From Prochlorococcus sp. AG-347-J19 (lineage in GTDB: Bacteria; Cyanobacteriota; Cyanobacteriia; PCC-6307; Cyanobiaceae), in assembly GCA_003279015.1 (NCBI GenBank), contig QCBV01000004.1, positions 115,179 through 179,178 of the forward strand: 64,000 nucleotides of DNA. Direction: 5' to 3'. A program made the translations under genes and the position numbers. How positions within the stretch are numbered: the stretch's first letter is position 1; the number at the start of each line of letters is the position of its first letter. Shown here piece after piece: positions 25,820 to 34,595 of this stretch. Under the pieces are notes generated by a model. The model made no database searches. It was not told where the DNA came from and was given only the letters and a program-made list of their open reading frames with translations.

Positions 25820-25987
25820 TTATGAAAATTTTAAAGGGTAATTTATATTGTTTGGTTCTAAATGTGTTAAATAACAAGCTGTTGTGCAATCTACTCCCTC
25901 ACTATTGATGCTACAAGAAGTTATACATTCAAAAAAACTTTCCAAAGCATCGGAATCTTTAATATTTGAATAAATGTCTTTATTCAT
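25820..25987 (-). CDS. small four-cysteine protein (55 aa)
   Basis: MNKDIYSNIKDSDALESFFE is followed by CITSCSINSEGVDCTTACYL and the end THLEPNN. The Cys pattern CxxxC...CxxxC on paired helices suggests a metal-binding or disulfide helical hairpin. A longer ATG start (11 more residues) exists at 26020. I recall similar FFECIT.CS proteins in Prochlorococcus but no function. Confidence 0.6.
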   Translation of the reverse strand: MNKDIYSNIKDSDALESFFECITSCSINSEGVDCTTACYLTHLEPNNINYPLKFS

Positions 25988-26035
25988 GGTTAAACTTCCA
26001 TTCTGAAGCTTATCTAGCAATTAATTTTTAATAAT

Positions 26036-26061
26036 GTCAAATTTTAGGTAAAGTACCTATT
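26036..26061. repeat. 26-bp dispersed repeat with palindrome, copy 1
   Basis: The 26 bases are identical to 40353-40378. The core AGGTA-AAG-TACCT is an inverted repeat. The copy lies about 50-75 bp upstream of the four-cysteine protein gene on the minus strand. A partial echo (TTTTAGGTACCTAATTA) lies near 25430. Confidence 0.7.
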
Positions 26062-26100
26062 CACCATTTTTTTAAAAACTGTTGAATCTATAAGTTTTTT

Positions 26101-26315
26101 TCACCCTTCCTCTAATAGTTTTTTATATTCTTTTCTCGCTTCTTCAATAGAATCAACCCTAGAGCTTTTCATAACTGGCTTACTTGATCGCTTAAGCACA
26201 CAACCATAGGAGATTGAAATTGCATTAATCATAGAAGGGTTCTTAGAACTATCTTCGAAAGGTTCAAATACTTTAATCCTTGATCAGGCTTTATTGATTA
26301 AAATAAATTTTCCAT
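26101..26315 (-). pseudogene. decayed DUF1651-like gene
   Basis: The reading frame matches the intact protein at 41094-41342 almost throughout: SRIKVFEPFEDSSKNPSMIN, ISISYGCVLKRSSKPVMKSS and RVDSIEEARKEYKKLLEEG. It has lost one base right after the ATG, has a TGA after FILINKA, and a TGA where the intact copy has Trp of EGW. Three lesions make it a pseudogene. Its 5' end touches the ~190-bp repeated element. Confidence 0.8.
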
Positions 26316-26506
26316 AAAAAAAGGGCGTTAGCTTCGCCCCAATCAAAAAGCGGGATAATCCCCATCACCCAACCTTTTTAAAATCTTAGCACTACATATG
26401 GTGTTTGTAAGTATTAAAAATTACCTATTGATGGGGTTGTTTGTTTCTGTTTAATTTGTCATTATAGGAGTCCCCATCACCTAGGCTCGTAAGAGTCTTT
26501 TTTTTT
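26316..26506. ncRNA. ~190-bp structured non-coding element, copy 1
   Basis: An inverted, highly similar copy is at 35971-36164. One end holds GGGCG-TTAGCTT-CGCCC plus an A/T-run (26316-26339), which reads as a terminator on the minus strand. The other holds AGGCTC-GTAA-GAGTCT plus T26498-26506, a terminator on the plus strand. Between them are three GATGGGG/CCCCATC blocks that can pair with one another. The two copies differ at stem positions but keep pairing through G.T. I infer two small RNAs, one per strand. Confidence 0.65.
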
Positions 26507-26608
26507 GCATTTTTCCTTTTAGGCTTAAGTTCTTATTAATTAGTGTTTAAAGACTTTTTATTTAATTTTTAAATTCGATAATTAATAATTAAATAAATAA
26601 TTTTATTC

Positions 26609-26920
26609 ATGCAAACTTACATCGTACACTGGCAATTTCCAGATCAAGAAAGTCATATGCAAGGGGCCGAAGCTTTTGCGGGTTTTGTTGAAGGAGGATG
26701 CGAAGGTGATGAATTTGATGGGTTTAAAGTTCTTAATCGAGTCGTAAATCCTGAGGGAGCTAATGGTTGGGCAATAGTTGAATCTTCAAACCATCAGAAC
26801 ATTTGGAAATGGAGTAGTATTTGGGTCGATAATTTTGGCGTAGAAATTGAAGTTACACCAGTTCTAACGGATAAAGAATTTCTTTCCGTCCATAAAGAAA
26901 TTGCGGCAGCCTCAAACTAA
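26609..26920 (+). CDS. DUF3303-like protein (103 aa)
   Basis: MQTYIVHWQFPDQESHMQGA begins a dimeric alpha-beta-barrel sized protein. NGWAIVESSNHQNIWKWSSI and WVDNFGVEIEVTPVLTDKE follow the DUF3303 pattern. It is soluble and strongly conserved in picocyanobacteria as far as I recall; the function is unknown. It is monocistronic. Confidence 0.75.
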   Translation: MQTYIVHWQFPDQESHMQGAEAFAGFVEGGCEGDEFDGFKVLNRVVNPEGANGWAIVESSNHQNIWKWSSIWVDNFGVEIEVTPVLTDKEFLSVHKEIAAASN

Positions 26921-26978
26921 TAGTTAATCTTTTAGTGTTTTAGTGTTGATCTAGAATAAAAGGTAGTAATTAATTTAT

Positions 26979-27146
26979 ATGGAAAAATTTTCTTCTGAAG
27001 AAATTGAGAATCAATACAATTTAATAAAAATGCTTTTGGCTGAACCTGAAAAGTATAGAGATGCCATTAATGCAATAAAGAAAGATATTGCATATATGCC
27101 AATAGAGCTTAAAAAAAAACTTGAAGAAGAGAATATTATCTTTTAA
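26979..27146 (+). CDS. small helical protein (55 aa)
   Basis: MEKFSSEEIENQYNLIKMLL continues AEPEKYRDAINAIKKDIAYM. It is a soluble charged protein with helical character and no recognised family. Confidence 0.5.
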   Translation: MEKFSSEEIENQYNLIKMLLAEPEKYRDAINAIKKDIAYMPIELKKKLEEENIIF

Positions 27147-27212
27147 ATGAAAGCAAATAAGATTTATTATGATCGTTATTTTTTGAGATTAGTAAATAGA
27201 CAATCTTATTAA

Positions 27213-27377
27213 CTAACCGAGAGAGTCTAAATCTCTACGATGGTGAACTGTATTTCCGTCATCTTGTGGAACTTTTTGTTCTCTCATTAAATCTTCAATT
27301 GTTGGATAATCTTTTGCATTATCAAGATCTCTTACATTTTTATCTTGAATTGCGAATGGTGACCTTTTAAAATTCAT
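27213..27377 (-). CDS. small hydrophilic protein (54 aa)
   Basis: MNFKRSPFAIQDKNVRDLDN continues AKDYPTIEDLMREQKVPQDD and ends HHRRDLDSLG. It is soluble, polar and cysteine-free. It lies 11 bp after the 61-residue gene on the same strand. Confidence 0.55.
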   Translation of the reverse strand: MNFKRSPFAIQDKNVRDLDNAKDYPTIEDLMREQKVPQDDGNTVHHRRDLDSLG

Positions 27378-27388
27378 AATTAATTTCC

Positions 27389-27574
27389 TCAAAATTTTTG
27401 TTGGATTCTGATTACAGATCCTGGATTGTCATGTACGTAAGAGTTGAATTCTCTCGCAAGCATTAGGCAATCGTATGCATCGCGTGCGTAGAAGCCAACT
27501 TCATGTGTCTTGTTTGATGAATCTTTGTAACTCAACACATATTTATTACAAGATTTGATCGCTGTTGAAGGCAT
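27389..27574 (-). CDS. small protein of unknown function (61 aa)
   Basis: MPSTAIKSCNKYVLSYKDSS precedes EVGFYARDAYDCLMLAREFN and ends SVIRIQQKF. The strand-helix-strand pattern with the AxDAxxCLxxAxE helix looks like a small ferredoxin-like domain. The family is not recognised. Confidence 0.55.
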   Translation of the reverse strand: MPSTAIKSCNKYVLSYKDSSNKTHEVGFYARDAYDCLMLAREFNSYVHDNPGSVIRIQQKF

Positions 27575-27821
27575 TTAATTTATTTCTTTTACCACTAAGT
27601 TCTAACTAAGCATGCTCATCAAACGATTAATAAAAATGTACGGTTTAAGGCACAAACATATACGGATAGAGGACCAACAACTAAATTAAAAAATGAATAT
27701 AATCGCGGGTAATTTAATTTAAATAGAGATAAAATTTTGTTACTTCTTTAAATTTTTTTTCAATGGTGGCCTATTTTTGCAAGCAACTTTCTCTAAAACT
27801 ATTGTTCTCAAGACACGTTAA

Positions 27822-27971
27822 TTATCTCGCTAATTTAGTGTGTTCGAGATCATAAATATATTTTTCTCCATCACCATCACCATCATCATCATCATCATGA
27901 AAGGAAGAGATTAATACATACACTCCACCAAGTCCAAGTAACATAGATAAATAAAGAATTGGATCTGTCAT
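27822..27971 (-). CDS. membrane protein with acidic Asp/Gly stretch (49 aa)
   Basis: MTDPILYLSMLLGLGGVYVL continues ISSFHDDDDDGDGDGEKYIY. One helix is followed by a run of five Asp and then DG repeats, encoded by GAT/GGT triplet repeats, which may be slippage-prone. A calcium-binding role is possible but unsupported. Confidence 0.5.
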   Translation of the reverse strand: MTDPILYLSMLLGLGGVYVLISSFHDDDDDGDGDGEKYIYDLEHTKLAR

Positions 27972-28163
27972 GACTTAAGTTTGAAACATTCAAATTAAAT
28001 TTGAGGAAGCTTTTTAATATCTATATTTTCTTTTAATTATTAAGATGAACAATTTTCTACGATCAAAAATTATTTTTTTTGTTTGAGAAAACTGAAAGTA
28101 AATCTAAAATAAGGAAAATTTGCTGCTTTTTAAAAGTGGGTTTTAAAAACATTTTAAAAATCA

Positions 28164-28802
28164 ATGTGCGGAAGATTTGAGCTTAAAACTAAATTTGAGA
28201 AGTTGCCAAAGGTTTTGAAACAAGACTATCCAAATGGACTTGATTCTAAATACGAGATTCAAAATCTAATAAGACCTAATGATCCTGTCCTTGTAATTAA
28301 AAACGAAGGAAGAGTTAAAACTACTTTTATGACATGGGGGTTTATCTCACCTTGGGCTAAAGACCCATTTGATAAAGAAAGACTAAGGCCATTTAATGCA
28401 AGATCAGAATCAGTAGAAGAAAAAAAATTATTTAGTGGAAGTTGGAAATATAAAAGGTGCTTAATCCCTTCGAGTGGTTTTTTTGAAAAAAAATATCGTA
28501 TTCGAAAAGAGAATTATGAGACTTTTTGGCTGGGAGGAATCTGGAGCAAGTGGAACTCAAATGATGGGGATGAAATAGAGAGTTTCTGCATTTTAACAAC
28601 TGAACCGAATGAATTAGTAAAACCTTTACATCACCGTATGCCTGTAGTTGTTCCTAATGGATACGAAGAACAATGGATAGAGCAGGTGAAAGATTCTGCT
28701 CAATTAAAAGGTTTACTTCCAATCATGAAGGGTTGGTCTACTGATGGATGGCTTGTAGAAGAAGTTAATAAAAAATCAACTGCTCAATTGAGTTTGTTTT
28801 AA
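28164..28802 (+). CDS. SOS response-associated peptidase (SRAP/YedK/HMCES)
   Basis: It protects abasic sites in single-stranded DNA by forming a covalent bond through the N-terminal cysteine after Met removal. MCGRFELK supplies Cys2. NARSESVEEKKLFSGSWKYK and the glutamate in IPSSGFFEKK follow, and the catalytic His is in HHRMPVV. The 212 residues are full length. The promoter region shows no clear LexA box. Confidence 0.93.
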   Translation: MCGRFELKTKFEKLPKVLKQDYPNGLDSKYEIQNLIRPNDPVLVIKNEGRVKTTFMTWGFISPWAKDPFDKERLRPFNARSESVEEKKLFSGSWKYKRCLIPSSGFFEKKYRIRKENYETFWLGGIWSKWNSNDGDEIESFCILTTEPNELVKPLHHRMPVVVPNGYEEQWIEQVKDSAQLKGLLPIMKGWSTDGWLVEEVNKKSTAQLSLF

Positions 28803-28884
28803 ATTAGACACTTACAAAGCTAGAAATAGTATCAAGAGGAATATTCATGGCTAAGTCACATCGGTTGGTTGACTCAAAAAGTCT

Positions 28885-29616
28885 TCAGATTTTATTCATC
28901 CAGCTAATCCAATCAGCTGATATCTCTTTGGGACAAACAGCCTCGCATTCAAGATTGTTACTACATTGGCCAAACCCTTCAATGTTCATTTGTTTACGCA
29001 TTTTTCTTGACCTATCTTTTTTACCATTAATCCCCTGAGGGAGTTGTCCTAAATGAGCTAGTTTTGCCGCTACAAAAAGACTTGATGATGCATTCTTACA
29101 TCCTGCAACGCACGCCCCGCAACCAATACAGGTAGCGGTTTCAAAAGACGAAAATGCTTTTTCGGGACTTATTGGAATTAAATTAGCATCAGGTGCCTTA
29201 CCAGTCTCGGTAGGAAAATATCCGCCCGCAATAATTAATTTATCCAATGCATTTCTATCGACAGACAAATCTTGGATAATTGGAAATGATTGTGCTCGCC
29301 ACGGTTCAAGGATTATCAAAGCATTATCTTTAAAATTCCTCATATAAAGCTGACAAGTAGTTGTTGCTTTTTTTGGCCCATGAGGTTGACCATTTATTAA
29401 AAAACCACAACTTCCACAAATCCCTTCTCTACAATCATGATCAAAAGTAATAGGCCTTATATTTTGAATTATTAATTTTTCATTTAATTGATCTAAGGCC
29501 TCGAGTAAAGATATATTTACAGAAACTCTTTCTAAAATAAATTCTTCATAGGAACCCCTAGATTCATAAGAATCTTGCCTCCAAACTTTAAATTTGATAG
29601 AAATAAAATCTTTCAT
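28885..29616 (-). CDS. sdhB: succinate dehydrogenase/fumarate reductase iron-sulfur subunit
   Basis: It carries electrons from the FAD subunit to the quinone site. The [2Fe-2S] cluster uses CREGICGSCGFL and a later Cys. The C-terminal clusters use CIGCGACVAGC and CSNNLECEAVCP, together giving the [4Fe-4S] and [3Fe-4S] sets. The 243 residues are normal. Its ATG overlaps the sdhA stop (ATGA), the last step of a C-A-B operon. Confidence 0.93.
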   Translation of the reverse strand: MKDFISIKFKVWRQDSYESRGSYEEFILERVSVNISLLEALDQLNEKLIIQNIRPITFDHDCREGICGSCGFLINGQPHGPKKATTTCQLYMRNFKDNALIILEPWRAQSFPIIQDLSVDRNALDKLIIAGGYFPTETGKAPDANLIPISPEKAFSSFETATCIGCGACVAGCKNASSSLFVAAKLAHLGQLPQGINGKKDRSRKMRKQMNIEGFGQCSNNLECEAVCPKEISADWISWMNKI

Positions 29617-31538
29617 TTATAGTTTCTAGTATTTAAACCAATCTTCTTAAAGTTTAGTTCTTCAGAATATCTTATATGAGAATTATTGTCAGAATTAAAT
29701 TCCCAAACTGCTATGTGTGAGAAAAAATCATCATTTCTCTTGGCTTCTCCTTCTTCAGTTTGATATTCTTCTCTGAAATGGGCTCCACATGATTCCTCCC
29801 TTTCAATGGCATCTTTAATCATAAGTTTTGAGAGTTCAATAAAGTCTTCTAGCCTTAAAGCCTTTTCAAGCTCTACATTTAAACCAGAATTTGTTTCAGG
29901 AATTTTTAAATTGGATTTAAAATTTTTATTTAATTTTTCTACTTCTTCAAGTGCGAATTCTAGGTCCTTTCTATTTCTGCTGATACCACATTTTGAGATC
30001 ATTATTTCCCCTAATGTTCTGTGGAAATAGTCAACAGGTTTATCACCTTTAATTTTTAGTAAAACTTTTATCTTTTTATCTACGGAATTTAGAGCCTCTT
30101 TACAAGCCTCATCAACTTTTTTGTTATCTATTTCCTTATTATTCGCTAGCCAAGAGGTGATAGTTTTTGGGGATATAAAGTATCCATCACATAAGCATTG
30201 TAATAAAGCATTAGCACCTAACCGATTAGCTCCATGCACAGAATAGTTCGCCTCTCCTAAAACAAATAGGCCACCAATGTTACTCATCAAATTGTAATCT
30301 ACCCATAACCCACCCATTGTGTAATGAGGGGCTGGATAAATCTTCATAGGTACTTTTGTTGGGTCTTCACCAACAATTCGTTCATACATTTCTAATAAAT
30401 TCCCATATTTAGCCTTTATAACTTTTAATCCATTTTTGTTTATTGAATCTTTTAAATCAAGATATACTCCTTTACCACCAAAGCCAATGCCAAAACCTTT
30501 CTCACAGATTTCTTTTGCTCTTCTAGAGGCAACATCTCTTGGGACTAAATTTCCATACTTAGGATATTGTCTTTCAAGAAAATAGTCTCTTTCATGTTCT
30601 GGAATATTTTCAGGATCATCTTGTGAATTAATTTTTTTTGGTAACCAAATCCTTCCATCATTTCTTAAACTTTCGCTCATTAAAGTCAATTTGCTCTGAT
30701 AACTTCCTGCAGGAGGGATACATGTTGGATGTATTTGCGTAAAAGAAGGATTTGCAAAATTTGCCCCCCTTTTGTGAGCTCTCCAAATCGCAGTGGCATT
30801 TGATTTTAATGAATTTGTTGAAAGGTAATAGACGTTGCTATACCCACCAGTTGCCAAAACAACACAATTTGCTTTGTGAGTCTCTAAATTCCCATTAACT
30901 AAATTTCTTGTAATTACTCCCCTTGCAACATTATTTACAATTACTAAGTCAAGTACATCTCTTTTTGTAATAAGTTCAATATTTCCAAGTTTAACCTGTC
31001 GCAATAAGGCCTGGTAAGCTCCATAGAGTAATTGTTGCCCGGTTTGGCCACGGGCGTAAAAAGTTCTACTAACTACAGCACCTCCGAATCTTCGAGTGGC
31101 AAGCGTTCCATCATATTCACGAGCGAAAGGCACCCCTTGGGAGACACACTGATTAATTATCGAACTACTTATTTCAGAAAGTCGTTGGCAACTTGCTTCT
31201 CTTGCCCTAAAATCACCTCCAATAACGGTGTCTTTAAATAATTGATCTATAACGACCTTATTCCTCTCTTCTTCAGGTGATCTTGCCGCATTAATACCTC
31301 CTTGGGCTGATACTGAGTGGGCTCTTCTGGGACTATCATGATAGGTTATAAGTTTAATCTTAAAACCCTCTTCAGCGAGAGTTGCTGCTGCAGAACTCCC
31401 TGATAGACCGCAACCTACAATTATGATTTGAAATTTATTTTTACTTTCACTTGGAATATTTGTTAAATTTTTAATTGTTTTTTGCCAACCTCCTTCAACG
31501 TCTCCTGATGGTAAATTTGGATTAATGCAGTTGTTCAT
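29613..31538 (-). CDS. sdhA: succinate dehydrogenase/fumarate reductase flavoprotein subunit
   Basis: It oxidises succinate or reduces fumarate. IIVGCGLSGSSAAATLAEEG is the FAD dinucleotide fold. RRAHSVSAQGGINAAR holds the His that links FAD covalently, and HPTCIPPAGSYQ and HYTMGGLWVDY form the dicarboxylate site. The 641 residues match the bacterial SdhA/FrdA form paired with a single large cytochrome b subunit. It sits one base after sdhC. Confidence 0.95.
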   Translation of the reverse strand: MNNCINPNLPSGDVEGGWQKTIKNLTNIPSESKNKFQIIIVGCGLSGSSAAATLAEEGFKIKLITYHDSPRRAHSVSAQGGINAARSPEEERNKVVIDQLFKDTVIGGDFRAREASCQRLSEISSSIINQCVSQGVPFAREYDGTLATRRFGGAVVSRTFYARGQTGQQLLYGAYQALLRQVKLGNIELITKRDVLDLVIVNNVARGVITRNLVNGNLETHKANCVVLATGGYSNVYYLSTNSLKSNATAIWRAHKRGANFANPSFTQIHPTCIPPAGSYQSKLTLMSESLRNDGRIWLPKKINSQDDPENIPEHERDYFLERQYPKYGNLVPRDVASRRAKEICEKGFGIGFGGKGVYLDLKDSINKNGLKVIKAKYGNLLEMYERIVGEDPTKVPMKIYPAPHYTMGGLWVDYNLMSNIGGLFVLGEANYSVHGANRLGANALLQCLCDGYFISPKTITSWLANNKEIDNKKVDEACKEALNSVDKKIKVLLKIKGDKPVDYFHRTLGEIMISKCGISRNRKDLEFALEEVEKLNKNFKSNLKIPETNSGLNVELEKALRLEDFIELSKLMIKDAIEREESCGAHFREEYQTEEGEAKRNDDFFSHIAVWEFNSDNNSHIRYSEELNFKKIGLNTRNYK

Positions 31539-31539
31539 T

Positions 31540-32160
31540 TTATGAATTAAACCTTAAGTAAAAAGTCATTATTAAATAAGAAAGTCCAAAAAAAATAGAT
31601 ATTAATCTACTTATATATCTTATGTTTAAAGAATTACTTCGACTTAATATCCCTAAACTTCTATGGCCTGATTCAATACCTTGCACCATATGAAAAGAAA
31701 GTGAAATTGATGCTAAAGAATAAAGAACTAATATATGAAAGGCTTCTAATTTATTTTTTAGAGAGATTAACTCCAAGTTATCATCGGGCCTATTGAATCT
31801 CAATTGAAGTAGATGAATTATTAAAAAGGAGGCCAAGATTACCCCTGTAAAAGGTTGAATTTTGGATGCTAGTACTCCTATATAATCATTCCTTCTTGTC
31901 CTTAATGTAGCTTTATTTCCACTTAACCTATTCTTTAGAACCTTTTTGAAAGTTAGAAAAATATGAATTACAAATAGTGTAGTAAGGATTATTTCAAAAA
32001 AAGGTAAAAATATACTTGAATGTAAAGTTGAGGCATATATTTCAAAAGAATCAGGATTTATACCTGCAAAAATAATACCTGCAAGATGAACTGTAATGAA
32101 AAAAACTAAAAATAATCCACTATATGCTTGAAATTTTTGTGTTAGAGTTTCAATGTCCAA
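31540..32160 (-). CDS. sdhC: succinate dehydrogenase cytochrome b subunit
   Basis: A five-helix di-heme type anchor (206 aa). Histidines in FFITVHLAGIIFAG, SFLIIHLLQLRF, LEAFHILVLY and SFHMVQGIESGHRSLG are suitably placed to ligate hemes. It is the first gene of the sdhCAB operon and lies in the membrane to pass electrons to quinone. The promoter must lie in the 150-bp gap before the ATT-start small frame. Confidence 0.85.
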   Translation of the reverse strand: MDIETLTQKFQAYSGLFLVFFITVHLAGIIFAGINPDSFEIYASTLHSSIFLPFFEIILTTLFVIHIFLTFKKVLKNRLSGNKATLRTRRNDYIGVLASKIQPFTGVILASFLIIHLLQLRFNRPDDNLELISLKNKLEAFHILVLYSLASISLSFHMVQGIESGHRSLGILSRSNSLNIRYISRLISIFFGLSYLIMTFYLRFNS

Positions 32161-32307
32161 AAATTGAAATGAAAGTATTAGTTCTACAAGCCAATTTTAA
32201 TAGAACAATAAATAAATGTAGAAAATTTCAGAATTTAATAATTTTTTATTTGCAGCAATGTAAAGCATAATTATCCATATGCCCGCCTAAGTTATTCAAA
32301 ATCACTC

Positions 32308-32469
32308 CTAATCTGCGACGAAAATAATTTCAAGATAGTGGAAGCAAGAATCATTGAAAAATGCCCAACCAAAATAAATAACAAATGCAGTTACAAAAAA
32401 GGCAGCATATTGAAGCCGATGCGTTCCGGAATTATCAATACTTTTTTTATAATGATTAGAATTACTAAT
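32308..32469 (-). CDS. small membrane protein frame with ATT in place of a start codon (53 aa)
   Basis: The frame begins directly after the hli stop at 32470, in the same phase, with ATT AGT AAT (which would be MSNS if ATG). It then encodes NHYKKSIDNSGTHRLQYAAF and FVTAFVIYFGWAFFNDSC. It looks like a genuine one-helix micro-protein, but no ATG, GTG or TTG is available. Rare ATT initiation by coupling, read-through of the hli stop, or recent loss of the start are all possible. Confidence 0.45.
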   Translation of the reverse strand: MSNSNHYKKSIDNSGTHRLQYAAFFVTAFVIYFGWAFFNDSCFHYLEIIFVAD

Positions 32470-32724
32470 TTAAAGGATTGGATATGCTATCCAACCAAAT
32501 AATGAGTAGTTAATAATGACAGCCATGAAGCCTATCATGGCCAACCTGCCATTTGTTCTTTCCGCAATAAACCAATAGGTATTGGGCCATTCAAAAATTT
32601 CCCCCATATTGGATATTTGATTATCCAATATCGGAGTTTTTTTAGAAATGTTTTCCTGATCAACATAGTAATTAGTATCTGGGTAGTAGCTTTCGCTTCG
32701 AATATTGTCTTCTTTTTTAATCAT
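32470..32724 (-). CDS. hli: high-light-inducible protein with long N-terminus (84 aa)
   Basis: A 50-residue polar N-terminus (MIKKEDNIRSESYYPDTNYY onward) precedes the ligand helix ERTNGRLAMIGFMAVIINYS, and the end is GWIAYPIL. The E..NGR.AM.G motif is intact. It is separated from the other hli genes by 22 kb. The stop is followed in phase by a 53-codon open frame. Confidence 0.9.
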   Translation of the reverse strand: MIKKEDNIRSESYYPDTNYYVDQENISKKTPILDNQISNMGEIFEWPNTYWFIAERTNGRLAMIGFMAVIINYSLFGWIAYPIL

Positions 32725-32849
32725 TTTTTTAGTAGAAATTAGAAACTAGAAATTATATATCTACTACATCCTATAAATTAATAAGGCTAAATAGGTTAAA
32801 AGCTATTTATTTTTTAAGACCTTTGATAAGGAAATAGCCCACAACAAAT

Positions 32850-33029
32850 CTATTGCCTTTTTTCTTGTATCTTCTTTAGTCTTTCGTATTCAACGTGTAG
32901 AACACCTAATCGCCAAGCATCTTTCAATCCTTTTACACCTCCCATCAAAAGTTTTGCATCTGAAGGTGAATGTAACTTCATGTTCAAGAAATCTTGTTGC
33001 CATAATTTGTCATTCCATTTATTAATCAT
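32850..33029 (-). CDS. small protein, W..DFL/KGL.DAW.LG family (59 aa)
   Basis: MINKWNDKLWQQDFLNMKLH continues SPSDAKLLMGGVKGLKDAWR. The pattern matches the protein at 36241-36435 (SWQKEFLEMKSHSTSDVRLL, GAKGFRDAWHLGSLHEEY), so they are paralogues. It is soluble and helical, with unknown function. Confidence 0.6.
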   Translation of the reverse strand: MINKWNDKLWQQDFLNMKLHSPSDAKLLMGGVKGLKDAWRLGVLHVEYERLKKIQEKRQ

Positions 33030-33177
33030 TAAACTTGCTCAATTTTATAAAGTATATCTTTGCAATTATATGTTTAGTCCCATCCCCTAGCTAATTTCGT
33101 ATCTAATATCTTTGCAAACCCTCTTAAACTTGAAATTGTATAAGAGGGATGAGACTTGTGATCATTAATTTTTCTAA

Positions 33178-33324
33178 TTAGTCATAAATTAAGATCCCAT
33201 TTCCTTGTTCTTTTACCCATCGCTCAATATTCTTTTCATAATTATTTTAAAAAGCAATCAAAGGTGCAAACGATAAATAACTTTTCCAAGAAAAGAAGGT
33301 TTCATCTCGCCAATTTAGATTCAC
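33178..33324 (-). pseudogene. small gene remnant with in-frame stop
   Basis: GTG AAT CTA ... reads VNLNWRDETFFSWKSYLSFA, then PLIAF, a TAA, and NYEKNIERWVKEQGNGILIY, ending at TAA. Both halves look coding and share the phase, so a single stop interrupts a 48-residue protein. No family is recognised. Island decay is the simplest reading. Confidence 0.35.
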
Positions 33325-33524
33325 TGTAAATCACTAACTAATGCTTAACTTCCATCTTCAGATAAAGATAGCAATAAATTCTATATATAATGGGTTGGCT
33401 TATATCCTAAAAAATTCAAGAAAATTCTATAAAGTCTGAGGAAAACAATAAGAATACTTCTCAAAAAGGAGGTCATTTTTCTTGATTTTTCCTAAGTCAA
33501 ATTAGGTAATCGCTGAAAAGAAAG

Positions 33525-33572
33525 TCGGGGGCAAGAGACTTCGAACCCGGGACCTAGTGCTCCTAAAGCACT
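33525..33572 (-). other. diverged 3' fragment of tRNA-Pro (candidate att site)
   Basis: The minus strand reads AGTGC-TTTAGGA-GCACT, AGGTC, a T-arm around GGTTCGAA, and GCCCCCGA. It is the same 3' half seen in the three fragments further on, but with several changes, including the anticodon loop (TTTAGGA instead of TTTGGGA). No 5' half precedes it. It marks the left end of the island. Confidence 0.65.
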
Positions 33573-33743
33573 TATTTAATAACAAAGAGCATAAGTACAA
33601 AATTCTATGATTAAATACGCTTTATTCTTGCGCAAGTTTTTTAACAGATGATATTTATAGGTTTTTGTTAAATATTTAGACTTCTAAAAAATTAAAATAA
33701 TAATATGGATGTAGCCTAAAGCTTATAGTTAAAAGTATTGGTT

Positions 33744-34595
33744 ATGAATACACCTTGGGAAAAAGAGGTAAAACAAGGGAGGCGCTTTCAATTCGGTAAA
33801 AATTGGAAATCTTTTTCTAATCAAGCAATTAATGAAGAGAGCATAAAAGAAGCAGAGCGATCATTGTTAAAACTTTTAGGATGTAAAACGATTTCAGGTA
33901 AAAGCTTTCTTGATATTGGTTGTGGTAGTGGGATATTTAGTCTGGCAGCGCGTAATCTTGGAGCAAAGGTTTACTCCTTTGACTATGATCAAAATTGTGT
34001 TGAATGTACTCAGTCACTCAAAGAACGATTTTTCTATGAAGACTGTGATTGGCATGTTATGAGTGGTTCTGCTCTTGATACCGATTTTATAAAGTCTCTA
34101 GGATCATTCGATATCGTTTATTCTTGGGGTGTTTTACATCATACGGGAGATATGATGAAAGCACTAAAAAATTCGGTTATACCTTCCTCTCGACCAGATT
34201 CACTAATTGCTATTTCTATCTACAACGATGTTAAATATGGATCAAAGATATGGAAAAAGATCAAAGAAGCCTACTGTCGTGGTGGATTGATGCGGTTATT
34301 AGTCTCAGCTATTTATATTCCTTGCGCATATGGAAGAGCAATTATTGCTGGTATTATAAAATTTAAAAATCCATTTGGATACATATATAACTTCGGCGTA
34401 AATAATCGAGCAATGTCTTTTCATCATGACCAAATAGATTGGCTTGGTGGATATCCATTTGAATTTGCCAAGCCTGAAGTGATTTTCCATTTTTATAAGA
34501 ATCATGGCTTTAAACTTGTAAACTTAATTACAACAAATCGGCTTGGGACTAATCAGTTCTGCTTTATAAAAGAAGAACAAGCTAATCATTCCTAG
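33744..34595 (+). CDS. class I SAM-dependent methyltransferase
   Basis: FLDIGCGSGIFSLAARNLGA is motif I of the Rossmann fold (about residues 55-74). SFDYDQNCVECT binds the SAM ribose region, and FDIVYSWGVLHHTGDMMKAL is the motif IV region. The C-terminal 110 residues (from RGGLMRLLVSAIYIPCAYGR) are a family extension. The target is unknown; it resembles small-molecule or sugar/lipid O-methyltransferases. The ATG at 33744 is preferred to a TTG 6 bp earlier. It is the only gene between two tRNA-Pro fragments, so it is probable cargo. Confidence 0.85.
   Translation: MNTPWEKEVKQGRRFQFGKNWKSFSNQAINEESIKEAERSLLKLLGCKTISGKSFLDIGCGSGIFSLAARNLGAKVYSFDYDQNCVECTQSLKERFFYEDCDWHVMSGSALDTDFIKSLGSFDIVYSWGVLHHTGDMMKALKNSVIPSSRPDSLIAISIYNDVKYGSKIWKKIKEAYCRGGLMRLLVSAIYIPCAYGRAIIAGIIKFKNPFGYIYNFGVNNRAMSFHHDQIDWLGGYPFEFAKPEVIFHFYKNHGFKLVNLITTNRLGTNQFCFIKEEQANHS

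Noticed and set aside
26036..26061. LexA (SOS) box within the 26-bp repeat
   Set aside because: The palindrome AGGTA/TACCT does not fit the cyanobacterial LexA pattern as I know it, and the adjacent genes are not SOS genes.
27880..27930. Calcium-binding EF-hand in the 49-residue Asp-rich protein
   Set aside because: The Asp/Gly run has no EF-hand spacing and is explained by triplet repeats.
33119..33148. Perfect 8-bp hairpin CCCTCTTA / TAAGAGGG as a terminator
   Set aside because: No T-run on either strand and a 14-nt loop, so I did not call it.
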